Positions 1 through 14,745 of a DNA stretch of 64,000 nt are shown piece after piece (within the stretch, counting starts at the first letter, position 1; every line of letters begins with the position of its first letter). Source of the DNA: Glandiceps talaboti (Eukaryota > Hemichordata > Enteropneusta > Spengelidae); assembly GCF_964340395.1 (NCBI RefSeq), contig NC_135549.1:5207001-5271000 (forward strand), written 5' to 3'. The notes under the pieces were generated by a model. The model saw only the letters and a program-made list of their open reading frames with translations, had not been told where the DNA came from and searched no databases. The position numbers and the translations under genes are program-made.

Positions 1-32
1 AAATAATGTGATTTTAATACTTCTTCGAACAG

Positions 33-2152
<2,120 letters not shown>

Positions 2153-2881
2153 AGATCCTCATCGGAATCAAATAACAAACGCGAATATCATGCATACAAG
2201 GAGAGGAAGTCGACAATCTCTACAATAATATGAGTGGCAACTCACTTATTAGTACTAGTGTGTTAATGTTGGGTATATGTATACGCTGCCTCTATTCTTA
2301 TATAGCATTTTCTTATTAGCTTTCAAATCGAATAATTCATATTGATTTCGAGTGTCAGCATTTTTTTTGGGGTGATATTGTTAGGTCTAAAGAAAGTGTT
2401 GTAAAGTCGATCAGGAATTGTCTTTGCAATTTCCATCGATCCTATATGTGATCATATTTACTGGACAGCTTTGTTGGTATGCATTTATTGTGTTTGTTAG
2501 AGTGTGTGTGTATAAAATCAAAGAAAAGTGAAATTTGGAAAAGATGTTTGATGGGGTGTAATTCAATATATTGAATGTTTTGTGTTTGCTCGTCACAGGT
2601 ACAATCGATCGTGAACGAAGTGTGGTTATATTACATTAGTCACTGTATAAAGAACTCCTCCGATAATTGTGACAAATGCAAAAAATTAATACAAAATGTA
2701 CATAATATTAATCTAATGAAGAACAAACAGATACGGTAATTATAAGTTACTGTACGTGGTTGGATACCAGTAGTAAACATAGACTACAGGCGTTCTCTTT
2801 TATCTGATGAGGGCTATACATTTGATAGCTTTAACGAACTTCAACTATTTTTACATTTAACGAGAAACTATTTCCTGAGTC

Positions 2882-2887
2882 AATAAA
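2882..2887 (+). promoter_or_regulatory. Candidate polyadenylation signal for gene A
   Basis: AATAAA about 730 bases after the gene A stop codon, conserved at 44449-44454 after gene D. It is a plausible but not unique poly(A) signal; no T/GT-rich element was rigorously assessed. Confidence 0.35.
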
Positions 2888-2954
2888 TTAAGTCTTGAAA
2901 CATTTCGTCTGTATTTCAAATACTGAATATATATAAATATATATATATCTTTGA

Positions 2955-3013
2955 TTCTTCATCAGTTGTCTGATGATCGCACAATGCGTGAAACTCCGAG
3001 TTACAACCAAGAA
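2955..3013 (+). ncRNA. Type I hammerhead ribozyme candidate
   Basis: All core elements of a hammerhead self-cleaving RNA are visible in order. The distal stem I strand is TTCTT (2955-2959) and the proximal stem I strand is GTTGT (2965-2969). CTGATGA follows at 2970-2976. Stem II is CGCA/TGCG around a CAA loop (2978-2988), and GAAA is at 2990-2993. Stem III is ACT/AGT around CCG (2993-3001). The cleavage-site base is T3002. The closing stem I strands ACAAC (3003-3007) and AAGAA (3009-3013) pair with the two 5' strands across an internal loop. The weak points are a T-T pair instead of G-C next to the core in stem II and a very short stem III, which is however usual in retroelement hammerheads. 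The duplicate at 44524-44582 keeps every one of these positions. Confidence 0.7.
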
Positions 3014-3031
3014 AGAGTTCAAGTACTACCA

Positions 3032-3093
3032 AAACTATTGCGCTCTGCCACTGCGGTATAGAGCACTGTCTTAGCAGATTGATACTCACCGAG

Positions 3094-3165
<72 letters not shown>

Positions 3166-3228
3166 CTCGGTGAGTATCAATCTGCTAAGACAGTGCTCTA
3201 TACCGCAGTGGCAGAGCGTAATAGTTTG
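3032..3228. repeat. Inverted repeat with (TA)n core, tail part of the hammerhead repeat
   Basis: The sequence following the hammerhead (3032-3096) is repeated in inverted orientation at 3162-3228, with a (TA)n spacer of about 65 bp. The arms contain the conserved block with ACTCGGTGAGTATCA next to the TA core and differ by one base. In the second copy (44600-44737) the TA core has shrunk to a few bases while the arms are intact. The same block, in one orientation, forms the left part of the element at 467-665. Confidence 0.9.
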
Positions 3229-3233
3229 AAATT

Positions 3234-3235
<2 letters not shown>

Positions 3236-3292
<57 letters not shown>
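3236..3292. repeat. (TA)n microsatellite
   Basis: TA repeat right after the inverted repeat, present and somewhat longer in the second copy (44743-44811). Confidence 0.95.
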
Positions 3293-3296
<4 letters not shown>

Positions 3297-6200
3297 CGTA
3301 GCATCCCTGTCCTTCTATTGGCAGCTTCATCGAACAGTTAATTATGATGTATTTGTAAATAATAAATTTGAATGATCAGAGAAAAGGGGAATCTGAAGTA
3401 ACAAACTACAGTCTGGAGGAAAAAGACAAAAAAGAATGAACTCCGAGTGCGTGTGAGTTGCAATTCATTTGATTACCGTGTTAGGTTGTGCTTCAAGTTG
3501 GTTAATCTAAACATTCAATATGAGAAATTATAATTATTGGAAAGATAGACGTGAGCCTACAATTTGTTTTTCATGAGGTGACTTTCTTGTTATGATAAAT
3601 TGTACGGCTATACCGTAGTGTTATTATCTTTATTTTGCCTTTGTGTAGTAGTAAAATAGCAATTTGAAAGTCTTCCTTGTTTGGTTAGTCTTTTCCTCTG
3701 CGGAGCCTGTCATCACGATTCCTAAATTGACAAACTCAACATGACAATTTTAGCTGTTTTTACCGTGATTGGGTGCGTGTTATCACCAGTTTTCATCGTT
3801 AGCGAGGCAAATACGCATGTCGAATATCAATCAACAAATATATATATAATAATTAGCTGGAATCAATCACCTTAGAAGTGCGTTATTTTGCAATTGTATT
3901 GTGTAATGTTTTACTGAGGGTGGGCAAGAGGTCTTTTCGTACTTCGCAACCGGGTCATCTTATTTTTCATAGTTTGTAAAGCATTGAAATGAAATCCGTA
4001 ACATCATCATAAAGTTGTCGTCAACCTAAGTAATCAACTGTTTATTTGCACTTTCATACTTTAAAAAACAAAATTTTTTGCCATTTGATATAACATACAT
4101 AAACGTATTTCTTCGACGTTTAAAGTTTCAAGAATACGAGCAAAACTACCCCGTGATGGTCCGGGCATACGGAGGTACTGTCAAATATACATGTGCATAA
4201 TTAAAACTTCAAACAAATGCAAATTGCTCAGCGAACAGAGAAAGTGTCTCGTTACAATATATATTCTTTTTTTCATTTATTTTCCTTTTTGTATGGGGGG
4301 AGGGGGGTCCAAGCTAAAGTTCAAAGTGTGTTCAAGTTCATGGGCAGGGAAGAGTGATGAGTGCCCCGCTTAAACTGGGAATTCATATTTATTACCGGAA
4401 GATCATGCTGACCATCATTTGAATTGTCATCCAATGTAACGGGATATTGGTCAGTTGCAATGCAAACATGTAATATTGTATGTACTAAAACGGATGTATG
4501 GTGAACGATACGGTATAAGCAGTTCACTATTTGCTTCAAAGATGGCATTCTGTAATATGCTATTCAAATTTTGAATTGTGTGTGCATCAATCTTGTACAC
4601 CTCAATATGCGTGGTTTTAATGGGAAATCATAACAGATTCACATCACCGTTTAAAGATGACCCAGCGGGTACCCTGTTCCGAATAACCTGTATATGTGTA
4701 TATTTCGATAGTAGGTGGAATGGCATACAAAAATATACTGAGTAATACATTCACATTTTCTCTATTTTTTCATTGATTAAGCAATATTTCGATTGTCATC
4801 CGAAGTGCGTATTTTTAAGCAGCTTAACACGTCAATACAGCTCCAGAGCATAAATCCTTGATCTCAAAATTTCAATGGCGGGAGAGAGGAACCTTTCCCT
4901 ATGTCAGGTGAAAATGCTGACCTATATCCTGTTGTTGACGTGAACATTCCCCTCTAACAATAACTGTTGCATCTCAAGGACTTGATGGCACAGATATTTA
5001 GCTATCATTCCAAGCCTGTCTATTTGCTTGTCACATCATAGGCAACAGCAATCTCTAATTCACAGGGGAATTTTCACCATCATGCATTTTAGTATCTGAT
5101 GATTTTTCATTCTTGTAGCAAGACATCTTTTTATGGATTCATATTTATTATTGACGGGTATTAGGTTAACCAATCAACGTTTAGACTTTGTGTAATATGC
5201 CGCGCATGGGTGCGATTATAATTGGCGTAATACATGTACTGGTGCCAACAACTGCCACGTGATGCCCCGGTTTGATATTGCTACACCCGCAAAAATATGA
5301 CTATATCATAGACGAAGCGACACACTTAGCAGTAGTGGGGTTTTAATAGTGTACACGTTTCCCTCCACTCGAAGTTAACATATTTTCATTTTCTGCTGTA
5401 ATGGTAAGTAATTTTTTATTAGGAATTATGAGACGTATACGATTACGATACAGTGAAGCGATTAAAAAAAAAGTTGTTTCCGGAAATCAAAGAAAACCTG
5501 CATCCTGTAAAATGTACATAAGCTTACATCGTTACAATATTCAACATATCAGTGTTTGTTGTACAGTATATAACATTGTTTGTATTAAAGTGTATTGCAT
5601 CATAAGCATCAACGATGAAATACTTTCACTGATTGAAATATCAATTGGCGTAAACCTATCATATACTGATATGTTACAAAACAAAAATAATAAGTGATGG
5701 ATTAGAGACTACGGTCTGTGGAATTTAAGGCTCAGAATTCGGAATACAAAATAATTAACAATTTAATGAATCCTTAGATATTTCAGGGATTATGAATAGT
5801 TGCGAACCGAACTGCAGATGTCTGATTACGTGATTTACTATACTCAACACCTTATGAAAGACAACGTGCGTAATCAAGAGGTTCGGTAACATGGAAATCC
5901 TGGAATCCGGAATCAGTAGAATACTGTGAGTATTTTTTTTAAGATCCAGAAATAATCCCAAGAACAAATAAATTCAGCTTGTGCCCCTTTAATGATTATC
6001 GATTGCGGATTTCGGTTTCCGGTTTCCATGTTACCGAGAGGTTCTGACTACGGTATATATCTCGTGTCATCCGATGAACACCGTATTATTGAGACGATCG
6101 GCGTATTGTCATACGCAACCGCGAACCGTCCCAGCAAGGCGATGACGAGGAGTCACCGGGCGGATAGTGCAGTCTTTTATTATTGCAACTATAAAATGTG

Positions 6201-7244
6201 CCATTGACAAGGGAAAGTGCTTGAATGTCCCTACTTCTATATTTTGTTAGGGCTCCCTCTAACATAAGTTTCGTGGTCAACAATGTTGATTTGCTCGCTT
6301 TTATTTCATTATTTCCCCCTTTTCAATATCCTTACACCTGTGACCCCATAACATCATCATATTGCAAATGTTCCGCTACCAGCACTTATTGAAATGATAA
6401 AGGTCAAACCTTGGCGTTTATTCTTGACATGGTCAATATATTTTAGAGGGTCACATTTCATAATGGCCATATGAATATTTATAATTTTTGCAAGTGAAAA
6501 AGAAACCAGCATTCCTCTGAGTTACATAAAGTTACATAAAGCGATGATGTGTTATCTAAACGGGCGTTTTCACTGTACTATATATACACAGAAACGTCAT
6601 CTGATCATTGACTATATTTTTATTTTATTTTTCAAGAGCCCAGACCAACGGCTCAGCTTAAACGCCCAGCCCAGGATTTAGTATTATGCCGATACATGTA
6701 CAGTCATTTAACTGAGTAAACTAACTGGTTTCATTGATTAAAGTTTCGCAAGTACGTACATATGTCATCCTATTACACACGTATGAAGTCAAAAAATACT
6801 GATGGATGATATATGAAGCAGTACATATAATCACACTCCAAAGCATGTACAATAATACTCTTATTTAAAATACGTCACACTCATGCATAATTGTACGTGA
6901 TTGTATGTGGTTCTGAAGTGCCATGCACGAAGACAGAAAACTCAAAAACCACAATATCTCTATACTAGACACTATTAAATACTCGTAGACTTCTAGACTA
7001 TTCCAAGCAGTTGTTTCGAAAGGATAAATTAATGTCTACTGTAAAAAGAAAACCAAAAAAAAACACATGTAAATTACCAGTGATTTTGTAGACAATCAAT
7101 GCAATTGGCTTCACTTTGCGTGCTCAATCCAATATTAAGTTTCGTAGAAATAGGTACATGTACATGTCAATAAAAACCTGCGTTGTTAGCTGTATTTACA
7201 CGACGAATTTTGAATTTGATTTCAGGACCAATGACAACGATGCA

Positions 7245-8076
7245 ATGGCTGCAAGCCAAACATCGAAGGAACTAGTATATCTAGAAGCTGCAGTAAGTGG
7301 TAACATTAATGTGCTGGAAACAATTCTGAAAAATAAATCCGGATTCAACCTTAATATCATTAATTCAAAAGGGAAGACAGCCTTACAACTTGCTATTGAA
7401 AATGGACGCATAGGTATGTAACATGTCAATTATTTGGGAGTCGTTTTAAGATAAACCTCGTAGCTGAGATTAGTAGTTTTATTATATGCATAGACACTGA
7501 TATTCCCAGAATGCCACATCTAAGTTGCAGTAATACAAACTTGAAGTTGATCATCTTTGGATTGACATCAGAAGTATAGTAACATGGCCAGAACTACATT
7601 TAGCTGTGTGCACACATCAAACTACATGGTTACAATGTTACTTATGTATGCATAAATCAAAATTTTGAAACTAAATAAAAGCTTGGTTTGGACACTTGAG
7701 AAAATAAGTTTTCCTTTTTAAGACATGTTTTGCCAAAAATCTGCATCAAAGCAAAGAGTGAATACAAACTGCCTATGCTGTCACATCGCGTCGCCTTCCA
7801 TGGGGATTATGACATGAATTACATGTATTGCATTTCGAAATTCACTATCATCTAGACAGCTACGATTTATGTGTTCGAAGTCTGTAAATAGTGGTGTGTT
7901 GGTGAAGTTAGACTGTTGTTTGGCGTGGCACGTTGTTTTACTCTGATTTCTCATCTTTTTGGATAGAAGTGGTAGATTTACTGTTACGCCATGGCATTGA
8001 AGTTGGTGACTCACTACTGCATGCTGTTAATAGTAAATGTCAAAAGGCTGTGCAATTACTATTGAATTATTCCAAG
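7245..8076 (+). pseudogene. Truncated E-type TRPC-like gene (fragment B'): ankyrin exons 1-2 only
   Basis: Exon 1 (7245-7413, ATG in AACGATGCAATGGCTGC context) and exon 2 (7967-8076) encode the N-terminal ankyrin region (KELVYLEAAVSGNINVLETI, then LLNYSK). They are almost identical to exons 1-2 of gene E (48764-48932 and 49486-49595). Splice sites and phases are intact. The homology to gene E stops at about 8875, inside what is intron 2 of E, and no exon 3 or channel body follows; the next sequence holds a LINE fragment. So this cannot encode a channel alone and is best read as a duplication remnant. Exon 2 ends in phase 0, compatible with exon 3 of gene C (15399), so it could in principle serve as an alternative 5' end for C. 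Confidence 0.8.
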
Positions 8077-9046
8077 GTACATACTTTTGAAAGTAACGCT
8101 GTTGATCGGGTTACTGTACAGTTTATCGATATTTAATGTTCAAACGGGGAAGTAATCACTCGCACTGCTGGTCAAATCGTCAGTCTGTTCCATTTGAGAC
8201 TATAACATTGAATTAGCCGACCAACTAGTTTCTTCTCAAACCATCTCTTCTACGAGGTACCGTACCGACTTGGATTGTTGAGTAGAACTCACAACGAAAC
8301 ATACATATCTGGTTCAACGAACGCCAAGCTAACCACTTGGTTGATTTTATTACATGACCAATCTCCGTCTCCGCTTCCCCCGAGATGGGCTAAAAACCCA
8401 ACTTAAATACATTTCAAAGTTTACACAAAATCGCTATTCTTAGAGTATGACGTATTCTTAAGTCTTATGAAAGACATCATCTGAGATCTAATATCCAATC
8501 ACCTTCTCCAGATTAGTAATACTAGTTCATATCTCAAAGACCATAAAATAGTCATGTCATAATAAAACTTGTTGACAGTTCAATCGCACCTGGTACAAAC
8601 AATTCCGAAATAGCGATATTGAGATGTCAAAGACCTATGTTGTTACGCAACGGAATGTCACTGTATGTACAAAGTTTAAATGCTTTTTGACTTCAATTTA
8701 GAGTTCGTAATGAAAATTTACCAAAATATCCTGAATGGATATAATTTAGATCTGTGACTCGTAACACTTTACAATTCTGGATTTATAACTGATATGTATG
8801 TGAATATTTAAGAATAGTTAGTAGGAGTGTACTGATGATTGTCAAATGCATTTTATATCATTTTTATTTTTAAACAATACAATAGAGTGAACGAGACGGA
8901 TAGTTTGCAAGTCGAACGCCCCAAGCTTATCAAATAACATTTTTGGTATTCATCAAATTTCGAGTACTCGGAATGATACAAAATTCGAGAAAGCTATAAT
9001 TGTAGTTACTCCATTCCTGAAAAAAACATAGCTGTATCTTGAAATA

Positions 9047-9475
9047 TTGAAGAACTACCGACCAGTGTATAATTTATCATATATATCCAAAGTTGTTGAG
9101 AAAGTCGCTGTAATAGCACACAAACTACGTCACCTCCAACTAAACAAACTGGATGAAATCATGCAATCAGCAGCCTACACAAGTACAACTCATAGCACTG
9201 AGACTGCTCTTCTACCGGTTCAAAACGTGACATTTGTTGATTTAAGTTGCTTTGCTAGTTTAGTTTGACCTCTCTGCGGCCTTTGACACTGTTGACCATT
9301 ATCTCCTCCTGAGCCGTATGCTGAACAGAATGGGCATCACCAGTACAGCGCTAGCTTGGTTCAAGTAATATCTAGCAGACCGTCAGCAAACAGTCCAGAT
9401 AAATGACAACTCACCAATCTCGCACGATCGTCAGTACGGTGTCCCACAGTGCTGTGCTGGGGACAAATGTTACAA
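9047..9475 (+). mobile_element. Non-LTR retrotransposon (LINE) reverse-transcriptase fragment
   Basis: Translation gives NYRPVYNLSYISKVVEKV and HSTETALL, then in a shifted frame FDLSAAFDTVDH, ITSTALAWFK, YLADRQQTVQIND and YGVPQCC. This is the usual order of motifs in the reverse transcriptase of CR1/L2/Jockey-like LINEs (NYRPVSNL, HSTETAL, LDLSAAFDTVDH, GVPQGS). At least one frameshift and an in-frame stop after WFK show it is dead. It begins about 170 bases beyond the right edge of the segmental duplication. Confidence 0.9.
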
Positions 9476-10067
9476 CACTGCTAGGCGACATTAAATAGAC
9501 AACACGACAGTGAGCTATGTTATTTAAGCAGATTAAAGCTCACTGTATCTAACTTTCAAAACCAAATAAGTCAATATCACCTTTCACGTTTTGAGAGTTG
9601 TGTATCCATTAGTGGAAGACCGAGAATCTGCTGAAGTTGAACACTGACTAGACTGCAGTTGTACTGTATGTTTGGTCTCATTAAAATATGTAAAATGAAT
9701 TTGCCACCAATAAAGATCAACGGAAATGAAATCATTCATACCTAAAACTGAAGTTAGAAACCTTTTGCACTGCATACAAATGTACCAAAAACAGTATTCA
9801 ACTTTATTGTAATTGGCCAAAATACTTCCAGTGTATATACATTGTGCGGCCCGTGCCCGTCCATATTTCGTCGTACCTTAACCTTAATTAATATTGAATA
9901 AGTGGTATGAGACTGTTATAAAGGTCATACATATTGACTACTATGAGATAACGAAATACATTGAATATGAGTATCGTACACATGGTATATGTATATCATG
10001 TCGGACATTCATGCGTACATCAATCCATCAATGCACACACACGCGAACTCAAAAATCCCACCCCCCT

Positions 10068-10068
<1 letters not shown>

Positions 10069-10102
<34 letters not shown>

Positions 10103-10126
10103 TACACACACACACAACACACACAA
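10069..10126. repeat. (CA)n microsatellite
   Basis: Interrupted CA repeat between fragment B' and gene C. Confidence 0.95.
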
Positions 10127-10851
10127 GCTCAGCAGCTCGACATGGAGAAACGTATTAACACTTCAAAAACAATTATTCCATTGAGTCTAGTTAATATTAT
10201 TGAGTATAGATTAAACCATACTTAGCAAGGGTCAAAGGTGATGACATCTGGTTTTTGGTCAAACACTACATCGTCCCTTATTTTCGTAGTTTGGCCATGT
10301 ACATTATCACTACATGTTGGTATCCCCAATGACGAGGTACATTGGTTGATGTCCTGTTACATCAACTCAACAGGAAGGTAATCACTATCATTATAGCTCA
10401 GTTGTTAATTTTGAAAACGTACTTTTAGCTCCTATGAATTGATTATATATAAGTGGATGTAGGTTGAATTGTGAGAGAAAGCTTTACCATTGTACACCAT
10501 CGGACATCCAGTGTTATCATAACCCCAACATTTTGATGTGTTATCTTAAATTTTAATCTTCATCATCATCAGTTAGTGCTTTTCGTCATTTCATCCGTTA
10601 ATGCAGAATAAGGTTTGAGACAGTGTTGATAAAGGCATTCTATAACGTGTATATGAAATGGACCAATTTTTGAACCTAAAGATATGAATCTGTTATATTT
10701 ATTACATGTATGTTTGTAACTGGCCGACAGCGGTCACATCACTGATGCCAAGGCTGATTAGGTTGTTATTTTTAATCGTACAGTTCAACAGCTGATGCAG
10801 GATTGAAACAAATCGTCAATGCTTGATCAGATCGTCAATATACTGAAACGA

Positions 10852-10904
10852 ACCACCACCACCACCACCACCACCACCACCACCACCACCACCACCACCA
10901 CCAC
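10852..10904. repeat. (ACC)n microsatellite
   Basis: About 17 ACC units followed by a few AAC units, in intergenic DNA. Confidence 0.95.
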
Positions 10905-11118
10905 TCAACAACAACAACATAAAACATTAATTTAGGGCCGTGTTAATTAAGCAACCCCCTCCCCACCCCTCCAAAAACATCTACAACAACTTTACGAATC
11001 AACGACACTATATCGTAAATATATTACATATCACAAACAGTGTGGCTAAGATATAGGATATTGAAGTGAATGATATTTAAAACATCACACTAAACTTGTT
11101 CAGAAGTGCTATAGGTAT

Positions 11119-11188
<70 letters not shown>
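11119..11188. repeat. (TG)n microsatellite
   Basis: About 70 bp of uninterrupted TG repeat in intergenic DNA. Confidence 0.97.
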
Positions 11189-11191
<3 letters not shown>

Positions 11192-13864
11192 TGACTTAAT
11201 GCCAATTGGATTGGTATTTGCTGAGGACATTACTTATGGAATGTAGATAGAAAATAGTTCAAACGAAAATGATGACATTACCAAAAATGTGATTTTGGTG
11301 ACTTTGGTGGTGATGTACATAAGGATGTGAAGATGAAGAATTGTTCCTGGTATGGTTATCCCATCAGTGATTTGTAAATGTGTATTTTAGTCAACAATCT
11401 TTCATTCAAAAGTTACAGGGCAGATTGCGCTAATATTTGAAGGTGTTTTTTTCTTGGAATGTGTACACGAACAATGACATTATACCGGTAATATTATCAA
11501 AGATATGGTTAGGTGTACAAATGTTAATTTTGATCTCGAAAACTAGTTTGTAGATGGTGCTGATATTCGGTGGGATGTTTTAGAGGTGTATTATTCTGTA
11601 GATACAAATGTCCTTAGCAACATCCCAATGCAAGTATACGTTGCAAATATAACCTCATAGTTCGATGGGTAACTTAATAAACATTATCAAATTATGATAA
11701 CCAACAAGACCAAGCCAATAGCAAGAGTCGAATTATAGTGTATATAGCAAAGATGACAGCAGTCTTGGTTAGGCAAGTGGATTAATATAATAAAGTGATG
11801 ATATATACCTCGCATCAAGACCACATCCATAGCTACAGCTAAAATATGATGTGCAGGGGAAATATAATAGGGGTAGTTAGGCAAGTCTACAGATAAATAT
11901 TAAAAATGATGCAGTCACCTAGGAACTAATATACCGCCAAAAGCAAAATACAAATGATGGTGCATAGTGCATTGGTAACAACTTGGATGACTTGGTATAC
12001 AGATAAACATTAAAAAAAAATATTATCACATAAATTTTCCAGTTCTGCTTCAAAGCCATTGACAATATTTTCAACATAATGTCAGAGTGACAAGCTGCAA
12101 CTTCTCGTCCCCATGGCCAGATAGATCTAAGTTTTGTTGATTACTTCTATGTCGAAATACTCGACAGGGGTAGTTTCAATTCATGTATCAACACGAACTT
12201 GATGACGGTCCATGCCATTTGGACCACGATTAATTTCCATTACGATTGACCTCTAGTGTCAGCATAGTTCACGCAATGACCCTCGGGGTCATCTTATGAT
12301 CCGATATCAATCCGTAACCTTATTAGATACAAAGGTGATGGCCAGATACACAACAATCGTCCTTTGGAGTACAGGGGTCAACCTGTTATTTCCCGCGCTG
12401 ACCTTAGGAGTAGTGACCCGCTTGTTCTACTTATATTTAGTATGATCACTCAACTTTGCAAGGTTGGTGTTTTTCCACTCACCATATCACATATTCCTTA
12501 ATGTGATAGTCTGCAAGCACAGTGAGAAGTAGTCTGGTAAAATAATGTTATGCAATATAAGGATGAAGAAAAAGAAATTGGAAAAAGGTCATACGTTTGT
12601 CACCGGTGCGTGGCTGACGACGTCCAAGTGAAATCCCAATCTCTGGTTTGAAATTAAGTAAAAAAAAAATCATATCATCTCTGGACACACAGGAGGAAAT
12701 ACAAGAAAAGAGACAAAATAACCATTTTCAGTTTCAATATTCTTGAACAAAATTATCACGGCTTTTCAAAGATTTAACCCAAACACTGACACGAGTAGTT
12801 TAAGTTGATGATAAAGAATTTACATATTACTTCCCTTGAGAGTGAACATAGAGTCTGTTTGAGGAATTTATTATGTGTTATGGTGCTCATAAAGTGGACT
12901 AAATAATATAAAGTGACGGCGATACTGCGCCTATTTGAAAAGATTTTTACTTACACAAGTGACCCAATCCAAAATTAACGGCCATAGTTTTGTTGGTGAT
13001 TTATTATGACGACTCGTTTCAATAGCTAATGTGAGACTTGAATGATGGTGTTAGCTAAAATTAATTTAAGTTTGGCCTATACATGGTTCAGTTGAAGCAT
13101 TGATGAATTTAACTAAAAGTTGGAATATCTACGTACTAATCTACTCTACTACCGATTCAATGAAGGGGACAACTCTTGTCTATAGCAGTCATGTACCTTT
13201 CAAGAAACAATTTTAAAAACATATCAGTTGAGAAGATTCTACAAAACTCAAATGCAAAATTCAATAACCTGTAAAAAATTATTACCAGCATTCGCCTTCT
13301 AATCCGCGTTTATTCTAAAAGTACATATAACAACAACAACTATTTTGAGAAACTTTGCCCTCAATCTTGGTAATATGCCAATTTCTTGCTTCCCTGGATG
13401 GAAACTTTGTGACCTGACCTTTAGTGACAAGCTGGAGTAGCACCACCTTTGGATGCACATTATTATTAAAATCGGTGTAGATACAAGCGGCTAATTGAAA
13501 TTCAGAGATAGGAAAATCCAACTGACAAGTAAATAAATTACATTCAAAATTACACTGAATGCATTTTTGTTACACAGATAGTGAAATGCTAGGTGTCTCA
13601 TTGGGAAATTCTGAGACACTGGTTTATTGAAACAAACATAACAAACTGTGCAAGAGGGATCAACAATAAGAAATGAATGTTGTATTCCAAATACTTCCCC
13701 TTAGATTTGACTACAACTGTCAGCAACGTAACTTTCATTCATTGTAAATTATACGCACCAAACCTTAACGTATACAATTTGACAATCATGTCCTCTCTGA
13801 CTTCCTATCTTTATGCATGATCATATCGTTGATTAAGGTGAATTACAGCTTATAACCCATAAAC

Positions 13865-14174
13865 ATGAGCACCGAATATGAAAATGCATACTTGTTGGCA
13901 GCCGAAAAGGGTCACGTTGAAAAATTCAAAAATGCTACTGAAGACTTGAAGGATAAGCTATTTCAGATTGACGATATAAATAGGATCATACCAACAGCTC
14001 AGAAGGCTCTGCAACACGCTATTGAAAATGGACATAGTGGTAAGTCTAAGCCTCCACCATTCATCTTTGTCTTTGAAATGTACATGTCGAATCACAAAAG
14101 ATGACAAAGCAACTTCGCATGTATGTATGTATGTATGTATGTATGTATGTATGTATGTATGTATGTATGTATGT

Positions 14175-14213
<39 letters not shown>

Positions 14214-14586
14214 GATGGATGGATGGATGGATGTGTGTGTGTGTGTGTGTGTGTGTGCGTGCGTGCATTTTATTTAACTAACCATTATAATTTACCCGAG
14301 ATTGTATGGGCGTTTTGGCAAATATATCCGATTATTATCATAATTATGATAGTGGAACCACTGTCCTGTCGCTTTATTTCATATTTGTTCTGACAGAAGT
14401 TACTGACTCATAATTGTCATAAGCAAGGATTTTTCTCCTATCTTTTCATTCATTTCATTATTATATATTTTATGTATTCCACATGTTGCAAAGATTCATA
14501 GTATGATGATTTGCATGATGAAAATGATGACACTTGATGACACACGAAATCAGTCCATTTTTTGAACCTAGCTAGACTGTCACCTG

Positions 14587-14655
<69 letters not shown>

Positions 14656-14666
14656 GCCTGCCTGCC

Positions 14667-14745
<79 letters not shown>

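Larger units (their letters stand above)
2153..7244. other. Intergenic region between gene A and fragment B' (no gene seen)
   Basis: About 5.1 kb with no supportable coding region. It includes the probable 3' UTR of gene A up to a candidate AATAAA at 2882, the hammerhead-bearing repeat at 2955-3228, a (TA)n tract at 3236-3292, and otherwise unique AT-rich sequence. All of it is repeated at 43728-48763. Small open frames here show no sign of protein-level conservation between the two copies. The 3' end of this interval should contain the promoter of the E-type gene. A possible acceptor (ttcag) 20 bases before the ATG at 7245 hints at an untranslated first exon that I could not place. Confidence 0.75.
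8077..13864. other. Region between fragment B' and gene C (no gene seen)
   Basis: About 5.8 kb. It holds the tail of the segmental duplication (to 8875), a decayed LINE reverse-transcriptase fragment (9047-9475), (CA)n, (ACC)n and (TG)n tracts, and otherwise AT-rich sequence with no supportable exon. The promoter of gene C should lie at its right end; I see no convincing TATA box before 13865. Confidence 0.7.

Noticed and set aside
2811-2835. Another CTGATGA (in CTGATGAGGGC) near the gene A 3' end
   Set aside because: No GAAA box or closing stems follow within hammerhead distance.
5401-5697. 98-codon open frame, repeated at 46930-47226
   Set aside because: Only two base differences are obvious between copies and both change the amino acid. 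No recognisable motif; conservation is explained by the recent duplication.
5992-6207. 71-codon open frame, partly kept at 47520-47714
   Set aside because: A 9-base deletion and a one-base insertion break the frame in the second copy, so it behaves as non-coding.
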